DNA from: Phialocephala subalpina
Taxonomy: Eukaryota; Ascomycota; Leotiomycetes; Helotiales; Mollisiaceae
DNA length: 64,000 bases
Direction: 5' to 3'
NCBI GenBank assembly: GCA_900073065.1
Contig: FJOG01000023.1
Coordinates: forward strand, 438,179 to 502,178
Part shown: positions 1-10,508 of the stretch, piece after piece
Position numbering within the stretch: the first letter of the stretch is position 1
Layout of the letters: each line of letters starts with the position of its first letter
Translations under genes and position numbers: made by a program
Notes under the pieces: model-generated
Told to the model about the DNA's origin: nothing
Databases searched by the model: none
What the model saw: the letters and a program-made list of their open reading frames with translations, nothing else

Positions 1-389
1 CCGCGCAATGGACCTTCACCCAAGTAGTTCACGAATCGCTCAACCCCTCCGTCTCAGCCCAAGAAACAGACGACTACGCCCGTTACATCTCTCATCCTCA
101 AACCCTCCCTCTCGTAGTATCCACCGAAGTACCCGCTGAAATTGACGCCGAGTATCTAGACTATGTGAATGGAAGTTGGCGCGATATCGGGATCGTGAGT
201 GAGGAGGCATTGAATGGTGGGAAGGGGATGGGGATGGGGTTGGAGGAGTTGAATGAGTATAGGGAGTTCTTGAAGGTGGCAGAGAATCCGTTGACGGTTG
301 TTGAGGAGGATTTTACGAAGAAGAGGTTTAAGACTTATAGGAAGTGGTTGTTGGGGAAGAGTTTGTTTAAACAGCAGCCTATTGATTGA
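1..389 (+). CDS. 3' end of an unrecognised protein (5' partial)
   Basis: An open frame runs in from the window edge (first full codon at base 3) and ends at a TGA just before base 390. About 128 residues are visible. The visible part is soluble-looking and acidic, with a Gly/Met-rich patch near the middle and a basic tail ending KSLFKQQPID. There are no membrane segments and no motif I can assign. Codon choice becomes purine-rich in the last third, as in several other gene ends here. The start and any upstream exons lie outside the window, so no function is proposed. Confidence 0.6.
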   Translation, partial: AQWTFTQVVHESLNPSVSAQETDDYARYISHPQTLPLVVSTEVPAEIDAEYLDYVNGSWRDIGIVSEEALNGGKGMGMGLEELNEYREFLKVAENPLTVVEEDFTKKRFKTYRKWLLGKSLFKQQPID

Positions 390-556
390 TTTGGGAAGGG
401 TTACAAAATTTGTCGCGATTTTGGCGTTGATGGGATGGTGGAATATTTGCATGGCTTTGGGAGCATAGCGTAGCGAAAGAGGTAAATGACACTTCATGTT
501 TTTATTCCAATGTACGTTCTGTCGTTCAAGGCCTTATTTCTTACAATGTCCCAGAA

Positions 557-1572
557 TCAGAGGGCCATAATACCACCGAAAAGAACAACCAAAAGCACGG
601 AACCGACTTCAACAATTCCAGCCCCAGACTTTACCGTCACAGTTGCAGTCGCTGCAGTGGCCACACTTGTCGCCTGACTTCCGGTAGTTTTCGTGCTCGT
701 CCCTCCAGCACTAGAAACACTCGAGCTCCCCGCCCCTGTTCCTGTTGTCGAAGCCGCCTTCATTGTCGCGGAGCTAGCTGGACTCGTGGTAGCAACCCCA
801 CTCGTAGTTGAAAAGCTGGCTGGGAGAGAGGCTGGCGTTGTTGCTCCTGCTGATCCGGTCTGGTTTCTTTGATCAGCCAAGTCTTCCTTTATTTCTGTGA
901 TGGAAGGGAGGTGAGAAGTGGGTGAAGGCTTACGAGAGTGGCGAGGGAAGTAGAAGGAGCACTTTGTCCAGCTGGGAGGCAGTGTCCGTAACTCTCACTC
1001 GCTGCTGCGTTTGTGCCTGTTTCACCTGGGAGACAGCAGATGGGGTCTTTGTTCGTGGTGTAGAGGACGTGATGGTTTGCGAGTCAGCAAGTTCTTCTTT
1101 TGGATCTGCTTCCGGCGTGCTGGCAAGGAGCAGAGCATAGTCACTTAACCATCCGTCTACTGCGCAACGATTCCCTCCAAGGCCCCTGGTGACGTTGTAG
1201 CACCATCCTTCGCCTACATATCTCACCCGTTAGTCTCTTTCGTTTTTCACATATCGGTATACTGTAGTGGAAAGGGAGGAGGGAAGGAGAAGAGACAGGA
1301 AGGGGATAGTACGCGTAGGACAACACATATTCGAATACTGCGCATCGAAAGTATCACAGTATGAGTCGAGTGGACAACAAGAACGTGCACCGCAACCCCC
1401 GGTTCCTTAGGGACATTGATCTTCGACGAGTGCCCATCCTTGGACTATGTTGTCGCGTTTGGGGAGCGCGTTTGGGGAGGTTGAGTTCGGTGCCTACGAG
1501 GAAGGAGGCTGCTGTTAGGTGGCAGAGCGAGAACGATAGCAGGGATGAGAGGAGCAAAGTGGAGGAGAACAT
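557..1572 (-). pseudogene. Secreted Cys-rich, Ser/Thr-rich GPI-type protein, broken by a 13-bp duplication and a stop
   Basis: The first exon encodes a clear signal peptide (MFSSTLLLSSLLSFSLCHL). A Cys-rich module follows: WALVEDQCP, then CGARSCCPLDSYC, then MCCP, WCYN and a further Cys. After that come a Ser/Thr/Ala-rich stalk and a hydrophobic C-terminus (VGSVLLVVLFGGIMAL) suited to a GPI anchor. Two introns can be placed on the minus strand: one ending TATGTAG before GCGAAGGATGG with branch GACTAAC, and one starting GTAAGC near 935. Two lesions interrupt the first coding segment. A perfect 13-bp tandem duplication at 1454-1479 shifts the frame by one just after the LPKR site, and a TAA at 1409-1407 falls between CP and GT of the Cys module. 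Without the duplication the signal peptide and Cys module are in one frame. A pseudogene, a null allele or a sequence error could all explain this. Confidence 0.55.
1454..1479. repeat. Perfect 13-bp tandem duplication
   Basis: Two adjacent copies of CGCGTTTGGGGAG lie at 1454-1466 and 1467-1479. Because 13 is not a multiple of three, the duplication shifts the frame of the secreted Cys-rich gene that contains it. Confidence 0.9.
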
Positions 1573-2129
1573 GATGATGGGTGTATTTTGAGAGGGGGAT
1601 CTTTGAGGTGAAGGAGGAGAAGAAGCAGGAAGTTTTGGAATTGGGAGACTTTCTAATGTTTATGATATCAAAGTCCAAGAGATGTTATTAGCCCCGAAGG
1701 CTGGAAAAGGTAAATCTATGAAAGTTATCAGATCTCAGCCCTACTGGACACGCCAAGAAACTCCAAATCCAATGAAATATTTCTTGGAAATGGAATGGAG
1801 ATTGCCTGCCGTTACTTGGAAGCAAGGCGTCAGACTTACACAACATGCTTGGTACTCTTGAGGTTTGCCAAGCTACTCACTAACCAATGCTTGATTTAAA
1901 AGCTTTTTTCAATTTATGTTAGATTGTCGTGTCTTCACTCTGAGACAATCAACTGGATTGCGCTTGGTATTGTGACTGTTCTCTGCTGGGAGAGTTGAAA
2001 AGGCATTGGCGAGGGGGCTCTTGGCACGGAAACCACAAGTGTATCCCTTCAAAAGTTCAGGTTCATGTCTTTTTCAATTGGTCCCTCAAGTTAATGCTTG
2101 AATTATCTCGAGAGAGTTTCAATGCGCTG
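1573..2129. other. Intergenic, no gene seen
   Basis: This stretch separates two minus-strand genes and should hold the promoter of the Cys-rich gene and the 3' region of the next one. No ORF with family resemblance and no structured repeat was seen. Confidence 0.5.
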
Positions 2130-2832
2130 CTATGTACATCGCCTGCTAATGCAACGCAGAACCGTCTCTTCCCCCGTCAAGTCATCAATCTCCATCTCCA
2201 CCTTGACTTCCAATTCATACTTGGTGATAATGAAATGAACATAATCAAAATCCATATCCGATACCTTTGCAAGGTCTTTTGCCATAACCTTTTCATACCG
2301 ACGACTAGCTGCAGGCATTGCCGCGATAGCTTCCTCGCTGGCCTTCGATACGACTGGATCTTCGGTGAGGTTGATATTTGGGAGGCCGAACTCCTTCCTG
2401 TCCCTGTATGGTTCGGTTAGTTTTGTACTTTCTCTGAGTTGAGATATAAGGGAGCAAGCATACTTGTATGCAAGCATGATACTATTCTTGCCATTACTTT
2501 GGACATCGATATTCTCATCCTTAAGATGTGTTGCTGGGGCCTGAGGGATTTGTTAGAGACCGACGTTTCGAGAGGCACGTGATGGTAATTGACATCTTGA
2601 AGTCCACGTTGTGCTGGGACACCTTGCGCACCGGCGACTGTCTTGGTTTTGGCCTGAGACTGGCTAATGAATGATAAGCGAGACGTTAAAGGAGATACAA
2701 ACTTTCATGCTCCGTAATAATGGGGCCATTGTTAAAGTGTTCTTTCTCTTGGTCGTGCGTTGTGCGCTTCGCAGTTGTAAGCTTGGTGGTGAAGTTGGAG
2801 ATCGAAAGAACGAATTCATACACCGCATTCAT
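2130..2832 (-). CDS. Small conserved-looking protein of unknown function
   Basis: A four-exon model fits: ATG at 2832 (MNAVYEFVLSISNF...), a very short 39-nt intron at 2664-2702, a second intron ending CCCTCAG near 2540, and a third starting GTATGC with branch AACTAAC and ending CATACAG near 2408. The joined protein is about 170 residues, with a Lys/Arg/Pro-rich middle (RPKPRQSPVRK) and an acidic C-terminal half (KDRKEFGLPNINLTEDP, then YELEVKVEMEIDDLTGEE). No known domain was recognised. The second intron needs a weak GTGTCC donor, so the middle of the model is uncertain. Nearly all of the first intron is a sequence shared with the repeat array at 37.7-39.3 kb. Confidence 0.45.
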
Positions 2833-2972
2833 ACAAGTTAAATAAGTACGAGCGGAGCGAGCTGCAAGCTCGGTCCCAATCTAGAGTAGATATGAAACTA
2901 AAGAATGGCGCTAAGGGTAAGAGACTGAACATAAATGAGTGCGACGAGTGCTCAACTGGTAGATTTGAATGC

Positions 2973-4976
2973 TCAGCCTTTGCTCTTGTTGTCGTCATCG
3001 TCTATACCAAAGACATCTGCTAAGCTCGCATTAACACTCAGCAGTGGCTTCAACTCCTGCTTGACATCTGTACCCGAGTTCACAGCTTCTAGAGCCTTCA
3101 CAAGCAGTCTTCCCACCACCGGGAGTTCCCCCTCTACTTCTCTCAACACTTTCAGGATGGCCTTTGCCTTCTTATCCTCAGCCCATCTTGCCTGCTCCTG
3201 CACTCCCTCCTTAACTATTCCCCAACAAACGGCAAGCATCCTGATGACCTCCATCCCATGACCTCCGCTTCTGATTCCCATTCTAGGCCAAGCATTCAAG
3301 ATCACGCTTGTCAAACACTTCACAGCCTCTCGCAGCCCTTCCGGTCTGAATGCTCCAAATGGATCGGTCATCACTTCTGTCAGAATTGGTAGGATATCTT
3401 TGAGGTGCTTTACGCAATTGATTCCCATTTTCGAAACCAAAGTGGAGGTTGCCGTGAGCAAGATTGTCGTGATTTGAGGAAGATCAGAGGCGTGGAGATG
3501 TGCCATCAGAATTCCCTTTCTCATCACTCGATCTAAGAGTGCTAGTCTCTGATCTGGTGTGTTGGTCTTCGTCGAGGAAGTCTTGGAGTTCAGTGTAACT
3601 AGACTTAACGACCTAGAAGCCGATGTAGTTGCATCCGTGGATGAAGTTGAGGGTGGGTATCGGACATCGCATGAAACAAAAAGAGCTTCAAAGGCAGCGG
3701 GTAGTATCTCCACCGACTCTTCTACCGGCGAGATAGAAGGAAGGTAAAGTAGCGTAGGCATGACGGCATCTTCGAATACTTCTCCCAGTCCTGTTTGCTG
3801 CAATAGTTTGGTAGAGAACTTGGGGAGAAAGGCAGTGAGTGTCTCTAGACCAGAAACAAGGATATTTGCTGTAGGGGTGTCGAGAAGTGTGAGGAGGGGA
3901 GGAATGAACATGTTCCAGTGTGCTGTAATGATTTCTTGCTGTGAGGTGGAACTTTAGCACGTGATATGAGAAGGAGGAGAATGGGGCTTACGGAGGCAAC
4001 TTTGGCCAACCAGGCGAACACTGCGACTGAATATGGACTTTCGTATTTCCATGGCTTGGAAGCACGATCGGAAGCTGTTACATCATGCCTCTTTGGTGGT
4101 GCTGAGCTGGGCATCGCCTTTCGACCTGCGGAGGTGATGGTATCTGGTTTGGATTTCGAGAAGAGTGGTCGGATGAAGACGTGAAGGACATAGACGACGA
4201 ACTTTTCGGATTGAACTTCTATGCAATGTGCGGATAGCAGGCTCTCTGCTATCTTTTTGGCGGCGGGTGTCGTCCATGGGTCACGTGGGACGGTGAAGGC
4301 GATGATGGAGATGAGAATCGTCGAATCTAGCTGGCTCGAGCCTTTTGCAGATGGGTCCTGGAGTAGTATTTTGAGACATGAAAGACCGAGAATGCCTTTG
4401 TATCGTGCAAGGTCGACCGCGCTGGCGCGAACAACTTCGGAAATATCTGGGAAAGTTAGCATGGCTTTCTAGATTCAACGGGGAAACTGGCCTCCTTCTG
4501 GCTGCTTATCGTTTAGAATCGTGTTTCCATCTGGAAGCATCGACTTTGCGGTCCATAGTAAAAGCTCGAGGATAGTGTCACCTTCGCCGTCATTTCTTTG
4601 AAGCCTTTCGGCGTGGCTTAGGCAGCTGTAGAGCAAGAAGAGGGTTTGAAATGCAACCTAGACGAACTCAGTCTTACTTCATCACCGGATTCTTTGTATG
4701 TATAATACTCACTTCTTGGCTTGATCCAGGAATGATGGTATTTATCTCATCGAAGATTTGTGAAAACGAGTACTTCTCCGGCAAGCCTGCCATGCGTCAG
4801 AAAAAATTCCGATATTGACGACAGCCATGCTCACCTTGTGATGGCACCTCGGGTACTCCATCATCTCTCATAGATCCTGAGGATATTTGTTTGGCCGCTT
4901 TTCGCAAAGCAGCGAACATTTTGATGGTTGCGCATGAGGATAGTGTTTGTTGAAGGTTGATCGCGAGGATTCTCAT
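2973..4976 (-). CDS. tti2: Tti2-like protein (TELO2-Tti1-Tti2 complex)
   Basis: This multi-exon gene encodes an alpha-helical repeat protein. Exons in order begin MRILAINLQQTLSSCATIKM, then LPEKYSFSQIFDEINTII, VAFQTLFLLYSCLSHAERLQ, DISEVVRASAVDLARYKG, and a long last exon starting MFIPPLLTLLDTPTANILVS. The last exon ends with a short acidic/basic tail (DDDDNKSKG). The helical pattern and the segment HLKDILPILTEVMTDPFGAF fit the fungal Tti2/DUF2454 family. That family works with Tel2 and Tti1 as a co-chaperone for PIKK kinases such as ATM, ATR and TOR. The family call is from remembered pattern, not a search. At least four introns are needed and the first ATG is a choice, since the frame stays open upstream of it. 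Confidence 0.6.
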
Positions 4977-5257
4977 TCCGGGGGCCTGGTGGGCTTCACG
5001 AAAACCAAACGAAGCGAAGCGAGCTGTCCAACCCGCCAAAGCCCCTTTTCGTGGTCTTGGACAAATAAGTGGAAGATTTTAAGCATTGTTAAAGAGCTTT
5101 CCTAGCAAGAACATATTCTAGATCATCCATTATGATATGTGAGGCTAGTGAAGGGATTTCTCAGAGGGATGCACGGATTTCAGATCTTTCAAGCTTGTTG
5201 TGTTGGGCTTTTTAGTGCTCATGTATTGTTCAATGCTACATCTCTGTCTACGCACAA

Positions 5258-7113
5258 TTACTTTTTGGGTATCTTCAACTCCTCACTACGCTTCTTCACC
5301 TCCTCGATCGCTCCTGCAGGGTCCTTAATACCAGGATTGCGGAGTTGCCACTCCATCACCACGTCTAGAGCAGGTTTCATCCACACACCAGGTTTGATAC
5401 CACCAAGAGCTTTTGACAAACTTGTTCCATCAATGATACTCTTCTCAGCAGCAGCATCCATGATATCCATAGACTCCAGATGATCGATGAATCCTTGCCA
5501 CTCTCCGAAAAGCTGCTCGTATGCTGGGTAAAGTGTGAGTATAGAGCGTGGAGGGTTTGAAGGTTGGTTACCTTTTGGATCATTTCTCTTGAGAGCCTCG
5601 ACGAGAAGTGCATACAGAGCTTGAAGTCGCCAGTGTCCGCCTTGCGTATCCCATCTTCGAATTGACATCCCAACAGTATCTCGCTCGTTGACATACGACT
5701 CCTTGCGTCCAATATCGTCCTTCAGCTTGGTAATCTGCTCGAGGTTTCTAAAAGCTCCAGTCACGACGTTGATGGTTTTGTTGTCCGCCTTGATGCCTTC
5801 TCGCGCTACCATAGCTCCAAGAGGCAAAGGGAGCTTGCCCTTCTTGACTGGTACGAGTTCGGGAACGGTAGACCAGGGAGTCAGAGCAGCGAGAATCCAG
5901 GATAGATATTTTGCATCGTCAGATCTAACAAGGGACTGGTAGACAGATTTTGGCGTTTCGTTGGATTTGAGTTCCTCGAGGCAGTCATAGACAACGCTCC
6001 AATTTTCCGTGCTTGGCGATGGACTGAGATGAATAGTCGGGTCGGTGAAAATGGTAGAGTAGAGACACAGTCTGTCGATAAGCTGAAGAGCACTTCGAGG
6101 ATTATTCCCTGCCGGATGGTAAGAATTTCAAATGCATTGCAAAGGGTCTACCAACCTTTCAACATCTTCTCCAATTCCACACCCACTCGCTCTCTGCTAA
6201 TCTTGAGCTTGAGGGCATCCAGAACATCTGGATCACTCATGTATTTTTCAGATTCCGGGTCAATACTGAAACTCAATCGACTAGCAAATCTGACCAGTCT
6301 CAGAACTCGCAATGGGTCATCCATGAATGTCGTTCTCGGCTCTAGAGGGGTTCGAATGCGACGAGTATCAAGGTCTTCTAGACCTGTTGAGAAATCCTCA
6401 ACCTGATCGCTATGAAGGTTGTAGAAAAGAGCATTGATAGTAGCATCACGTCTCAATGCATCCTCTTCCGCAGTACCGAATTCCACTTGAGGATTTCGGC
6501 TGTCTGCAGTGTACGTCTCTTTCCGAAGATTGACAAAGTCCACATCGAAGCCTAAAATTCTCGTGGTTGCTGTCTCCAGATGCTTTGACTTCTCCGGATT
6601 CGCCAGAATCTTGTGGAGGCCTCCAAGGTCTTTGACTTCCAAGGAGTGTTTCTTCATGTTTTCTTCATTCTTAAGATAGTCCTGCATCTTGGTGCTAAAA
6701 TTGTACCCGGTCATCGAGTTAATTGCCGTGTCAATGTCGTGACTGGGAATGTCCAACAGTTTGTCTCGCACCCAACCTCCAGCCCACCGAAGTTCGATTT
6801 TCTCCTTGATCTCTTTCGACTCATCAATGAAGTGCGCAACGTCCAGCAGGAGGTCTCGAAGTTGGCTTTCACGAGGCGTGAGAGTGATTTTGGTTGTGGC
6901 CATCTTGCTGTCTGGTCGTTGGTATTGTGCTTCTACGAGCTCCTTGGTGGCCATCTTGCCTCTTAGGCGTTTGGACTGTGGAAGGTCTTCAATCTGAATT
7001 TCTTTCCTTTTCATGAGGCATGAAGAAAATGGTCGACAGAGTGTGACTCCAATCGTGACTCGACAAATTTTGAAATGGGTCGCGGCGAGGACTAATGTTG
7101 TAGACAAAGGCAT
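5258..7113 (-). CDS. CCA1: tRNA nucleotidyltransferase (CCA-adding enzyme)
   Basis: This enzyme adds or repairs the 3' CCA of tRNAs in nucleus, cytosol and mitochondria. The class II polymerase-beta fold is plain: the flexible Gly loop and catalytic carboxylates in RWAGGWVRDKLLDIPSHDID, then EEDALRRDATINALFYN, and the RNA-binding-type segment DDPLRVLRLVRFASRL. One intron of about 47 nt near 6110-6156 joins the head to the C-terminal helical domain, which ends EELKIPKK. The first Met (7113) opens a mitochondrial-type presequence, basic and hydroxylated with no acids. A second in-frame Met at residue 34 is followed by a Lys/Arg-rich stretch that could act as a nuclear signal. This parallels the alternative starts known for yeast CCA1. 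It is divergent from the TRAPP subunit gene across 488 bp. Confidence 0.93.
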
Positions 7114-7601
7114 CAGCTCAGCCTTGAGTCCATGAAGCCAATATTAACTCAACCAGAATCAGCGATTGGGTTTTCACAATTCCTCTAGGCTCTTTAACAA
7201 ACAGGCTTGGGATGCAAACCAAGAAAATAGAAACAACGCCTGGTCACGTGGTGATACCCGTATCGGAGTCGGGAGTTTTCAGCCCGGCTTGGACTTCACT
7301 GTCTCGAAATACCAATACATTTGCGCCACAGAATATCACCATGTACAGCGGTTGAAACAGACAGGGACGCCGTTCACAAACAATTCTTGGCTACATGCGG
7401 ATCGTTGAACCTTGACGAAGATACCCTTTCATCGTAGGCTGAGGGAGACTCAGGACCTGCACGACCAAATCCAGGAACACCCGCTGCGGACCTTCTCCCG
7501 GGTAGCTCTTCAACCACCCGCATGTTGTCGCGCGAGTTGGCGGCTGCGGACCTACCAAACAGCACAATTTTACAGAGGTGGAAGCTCTTTCAGCGGTCTT
7601 C
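7114..7601. other. Shared divergent promoter region CCA1 / TRS85
   Basis: The 488 bp between two head-to-head genes hold no supported ORF. It must contain both promoters and 5' leaders. No unambiguous TATA box or named operator stood out. Confidence 0.5.
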
Positions 7602-9941
7602 ATGACATCTCCCAACCATGCCTCGCCTTTCGAGCCTCCCGACCACCCTTTGGCCCCCTCCTCGCTGAGGATATCGAAGATGCGAGGCTCTTTAGACACT
7701 CAGTCAATGGCATCTTCTGTCTCGACGTTACCATACAGAACGTCTAATGCATCCGTCTCTTCTCTCTTCGCCTCAACCTCGACACCAACTGGATCGAGAT
7801 CCGTCTCACCAAGCGGGGTTGGGACCCCGAGGATGTCTACAGGCTCGGTATTTGGGGGAGCAGGGACAGCAGGCGAACAGATATCAGCGGCAGACCGACC
7901 TGAAGACCCTCGAAACCTCATTCTACAAGCATTCGTACCTCACATTGCGGTCCATACTTCGTTAGACACAAGGGAATTGGTCAAAGACAAGGGATTTAAG
8001 GGCGGGTTATGGGAGCTCCTTCGACCCTTCGGTGAGCGAATACAAGGCAAGGTCACTGTTCGGGATAGTATAGGGGCTGGCCGAGCCTTCGAGGATTTTG
8101 CTGTTCGATTTGTTGAGCTGAATGATGGTCTGGAGATATCAGAAGCTGTGCCAGGATTGCGGAAAAGTCAGGAAGGCAAGGCTTTGGCTTCAAACGGCAA
8201 CAAATCGTCACCAGAAATTGTCGCTCGGAGGGCCAGGATAGGAGGAGATATCAATGCTATTGAAACTCTGGTTGATCGACATCTGGCCCATGCGGAGGAC
8301 TTTCCTAGCATTAGTTCAGAGGACTACTTGAATTTTGGGAATGGAACGCGAAATCCAGATATACCATCACCATTCTATACCTTGTACCTCAGGAGGCTAC
8401 TTTCTGGAATGCCTCTGGCACCTCACGAGACCTTCGCCCATCCAGTAGCATGTGTTATTGCTATAAGCTCGCGGAATACAAGCCCTATTGAGACGCTACG
8501 GAAGTTATACGACGAATCCAGCTTTGGAGACAAGAGGTTACCTCTTTGGGTTAATACTGAATATCTACGATACTATGTATTAGTTCATGACGAAGAGCGA
8601 GACGATATCACCAAATCTATGACATTGTTTGAGCAGATGAAGCGGCATTTCGGGTTACATTGCCATCTTTTGAGACTTCGAAGCACCCAGTGTGTATCTT
8701 CGGATGATGACAGCGTTCCTCTTCCACGATGTGAATGGTTGACAGCTGCTGAAGAGGTCGTTGAGATCCAGGCTCGGGAAATGGAGGAAGATCCAGAAGA
8801 CACGGTCCCGTGTATCTTTGAATCCGACACTACCGCCATAAGGACATTTATAAGAGAAATGGTCACCCAGTCTATCGTCCCTTCAATGGAGAGATCTGTG
8901 GCTACATGGAATGACCAAGTTGCATCTCGGCGGCGAGGGTTTACTGGTCGTTTAAGCAACATGACGAAGAAATGGTCTGTCTTCGGTGGCAATTCGCGAG
9001 CATCTTCGAACGGAATCGGAACGTCAGGCTCCAGCAGTAACTACGATGGACTGCAAGGCTTCTATCGACCGGAAACACCAGAGGCGCTGATGCGGAAACT
9101 GGCAGACTATGCTTTCATGCTTCGGGATTGGAAGTTGGCACAATCTACCTACGAGTTGCTTCGTTCAGACTTCAACAACGACAACGCCTGGAGGTACCAT
9201 GCCGCTGCAAATGAGATGGCTGTAATTAGTACACTCATGAGTCCAAGCTCGCTTAGCTCCAAGACGAGATCGGAAACCGTCGAAAAGATGCTAGAGCAAG
9301 CTCATTACTCCTACATCACGCGATGCGCATCTCCTTATGGCGCCTTGCGTTCTCTGGCCCTTGGTATGGAGCTTCTTCGGCTCCGTGGAGGCTCAGCTTC
9401 CGAAGATGCAGCAAGATGGGGACTGAAGCTGCTAGAACTAAAGGTTGTGGGCGTAGTTGGCGATGCGCTTGTGAAGGAGCGTGTTTCTGCATGTTACGCA
9501 TCCAAGAAAGGTGCAGGGAGCGGACAATGGGGTGCCAGAACACGGAAATCAGCAATGTGGAGCATTCGAGCTGCTGATGCTTGGCTGACTCTTGGGAAGC
9601 CTCAACAGTCGAAACAACGACTCGACGAGGCTAAAGCTAAGTATGGTTCCCTCATCCAACCCGATAGCGTCTCGCAGTTTTCGGCAGCCAACGAGTTCTT
9701 GAAGTCGCTGGAGCGAGAAGTACAGCTGGCGCTATACCCGGAGTCTGGAATTGAAGGACCAGGAGGAGTAGACGATCTGATCGATACGTCGATAGGGGAG
9801 GAGAGCGAAGCTTTCAATGCACGTCCGCATCGTCGGAGTTTAATGGGAACAGCAACAGCGCCAATGCTGGAGTCTGCACCTTTACGCGGCTCCTTAGAAG
9901 AAGGGGAGGATGAAAAGAAAACGACTCTTCAATTTGAATGA
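7602..9941 (+). CDS. TRS85: TRAPP complex subunit Trs85 (TRAPPC8)
   Basis: An intronless gene of 779 codons. Trs85 is the defining subunit of TRAPPIII, the Ypt1/Rab1 exchange factor acting in autophagy and early Golgi traffic. A Ser/Thr/Pro-rich N-terminus of about 90 residues is followed by the family segment LILQAFVPHIAVHTS and GGLWELLRPFGERIQGKV. Further on come LPLWVNTEYLRYYVLVHDEE and a helical repeat region including LADYAFMLRDWKLAQSTYEL, typical of the family. The protein ends in a short acidic low-complexity tail. The open frame extends 8 codons upstream without an ATG, so the start is set at the ATG at 7602 (MTSPNHASPFEPP). Confidence 0.88.
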   Translation: MTSPNHASPFEPPDHPLAPSSLRISKMRGSLDTQSMASSVSTLPYRTSNASVSSLFASTSTPTGSRSVSPSGVGTPRMSTGSVFGGAGTAGEQISAADRPEDPRNLILQAFVPHIAVHTSLDTRELVKDKGFKGGLWELLRPFGERIQGKVTVRDSIGAGRAFEDFAVRFVELNDGLEISEAVPGLRKSQEGKALASNGNKSSPEIVARRARIGGDINAIETLVDRHLAHAEDFPSISSEDYLNFGNGTRNPDIPSPFYTLYLRRLLSGMPLAPHETFAHPVACVIAISSRNTSPIETLRKLYDESSFGDKRLPLWVNTEYLRYYVLVHDEERDDITKSMTLFEQMKRHFGLHCHLLRLRSTQCVSSDDDSVPLPRCEWLTAAEEVVEIQAREMEEDPEDTVPCIFESDTTAIRTFIREMVTQSIVPSMERSVATWNDQVASRRRGFTGRLSNMTKKWSVFGGNSRASSNGIGTSGSSSNYDGLQGFYRPETPEALMRKLADYAFMLRDWKLAQSTYELLRSDFNNDNAWRYHAAANEMAVISTLMSPSSLSSKTRSETVEKMLEQAHYSYITRCASPYGALRSLALGMELLRLRGGSASEDAARWGLKLLELKVVGVVGDALVKERVSACYASKKGAGSGQWGARTRKSAMWSIRAADAWLTLGKPQQSKQRLDEAKAKYGSLIQPDSVSQFSAANEFLKSLEREVQLALYPESGIEGPGGVDDLIDTSIGEESEAFNARPHRRSLMGTATAPMLESAPLRGSLEEGEDEKKTTLQFE

Positions 9942-10508
9942 GAGTGATTCTTGCATGCTGGAAGCGAATCTGAATATATCATCTTTTGAGCGGATACATG
10001 GTTGGAAGATCATAGGGACGGCGTTGGGTGTAAGATGAATGGGTGTATCATAGCTTGGATTTAGGCGGAACTTCATCCATCAACTGATTTGAAGTATTGT
10101 AGACTTCTCATCAGCGAGAGAGATGACGCAGAGAAAATTTGAAAGTGAGGACACTCACAGTACTATGCATGGTCTAGTGTCCTTGGGACTTTCTCAGAAC
10201 TCGATTTAAAGATCGAAGCCTGCCTGTGATTACAGTGATGAATTGAGAATGTCTGTATTACTCACCTGACAAACTTGAACAAGTCTACATCTCATTGTCG
10301 ATCTAAGGAAGGCGACACTGGAGGCATTGTTTAGGAAAGTGCTCCCCTTAATACTGCACAAAGTTATGCACCCTAAGCGTGCAAATCGCGTCCCTTGAAC
10401 TTGACCAGGTTCTCCTTATCGATAACAACAAAGGCAAAGGCGATCCCCAAGACAAAACAAACATTAACACATCCTCTTCAACGTTCATGACTTCGCCATT
10501 CGCATAAA
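9942..10508. other. Intergenic TRS85 / CHM7, no gene seen
   Basis: The stretch holds the 3' region of TRS85 and the promoter of the next gene. No ORF or repeat of note was found. Confidence 0.5.

Noticed and set aside
8585..8992. Long antisense ORF inside TRS85
   Set aside because: Shadow of a conserved coding exon.
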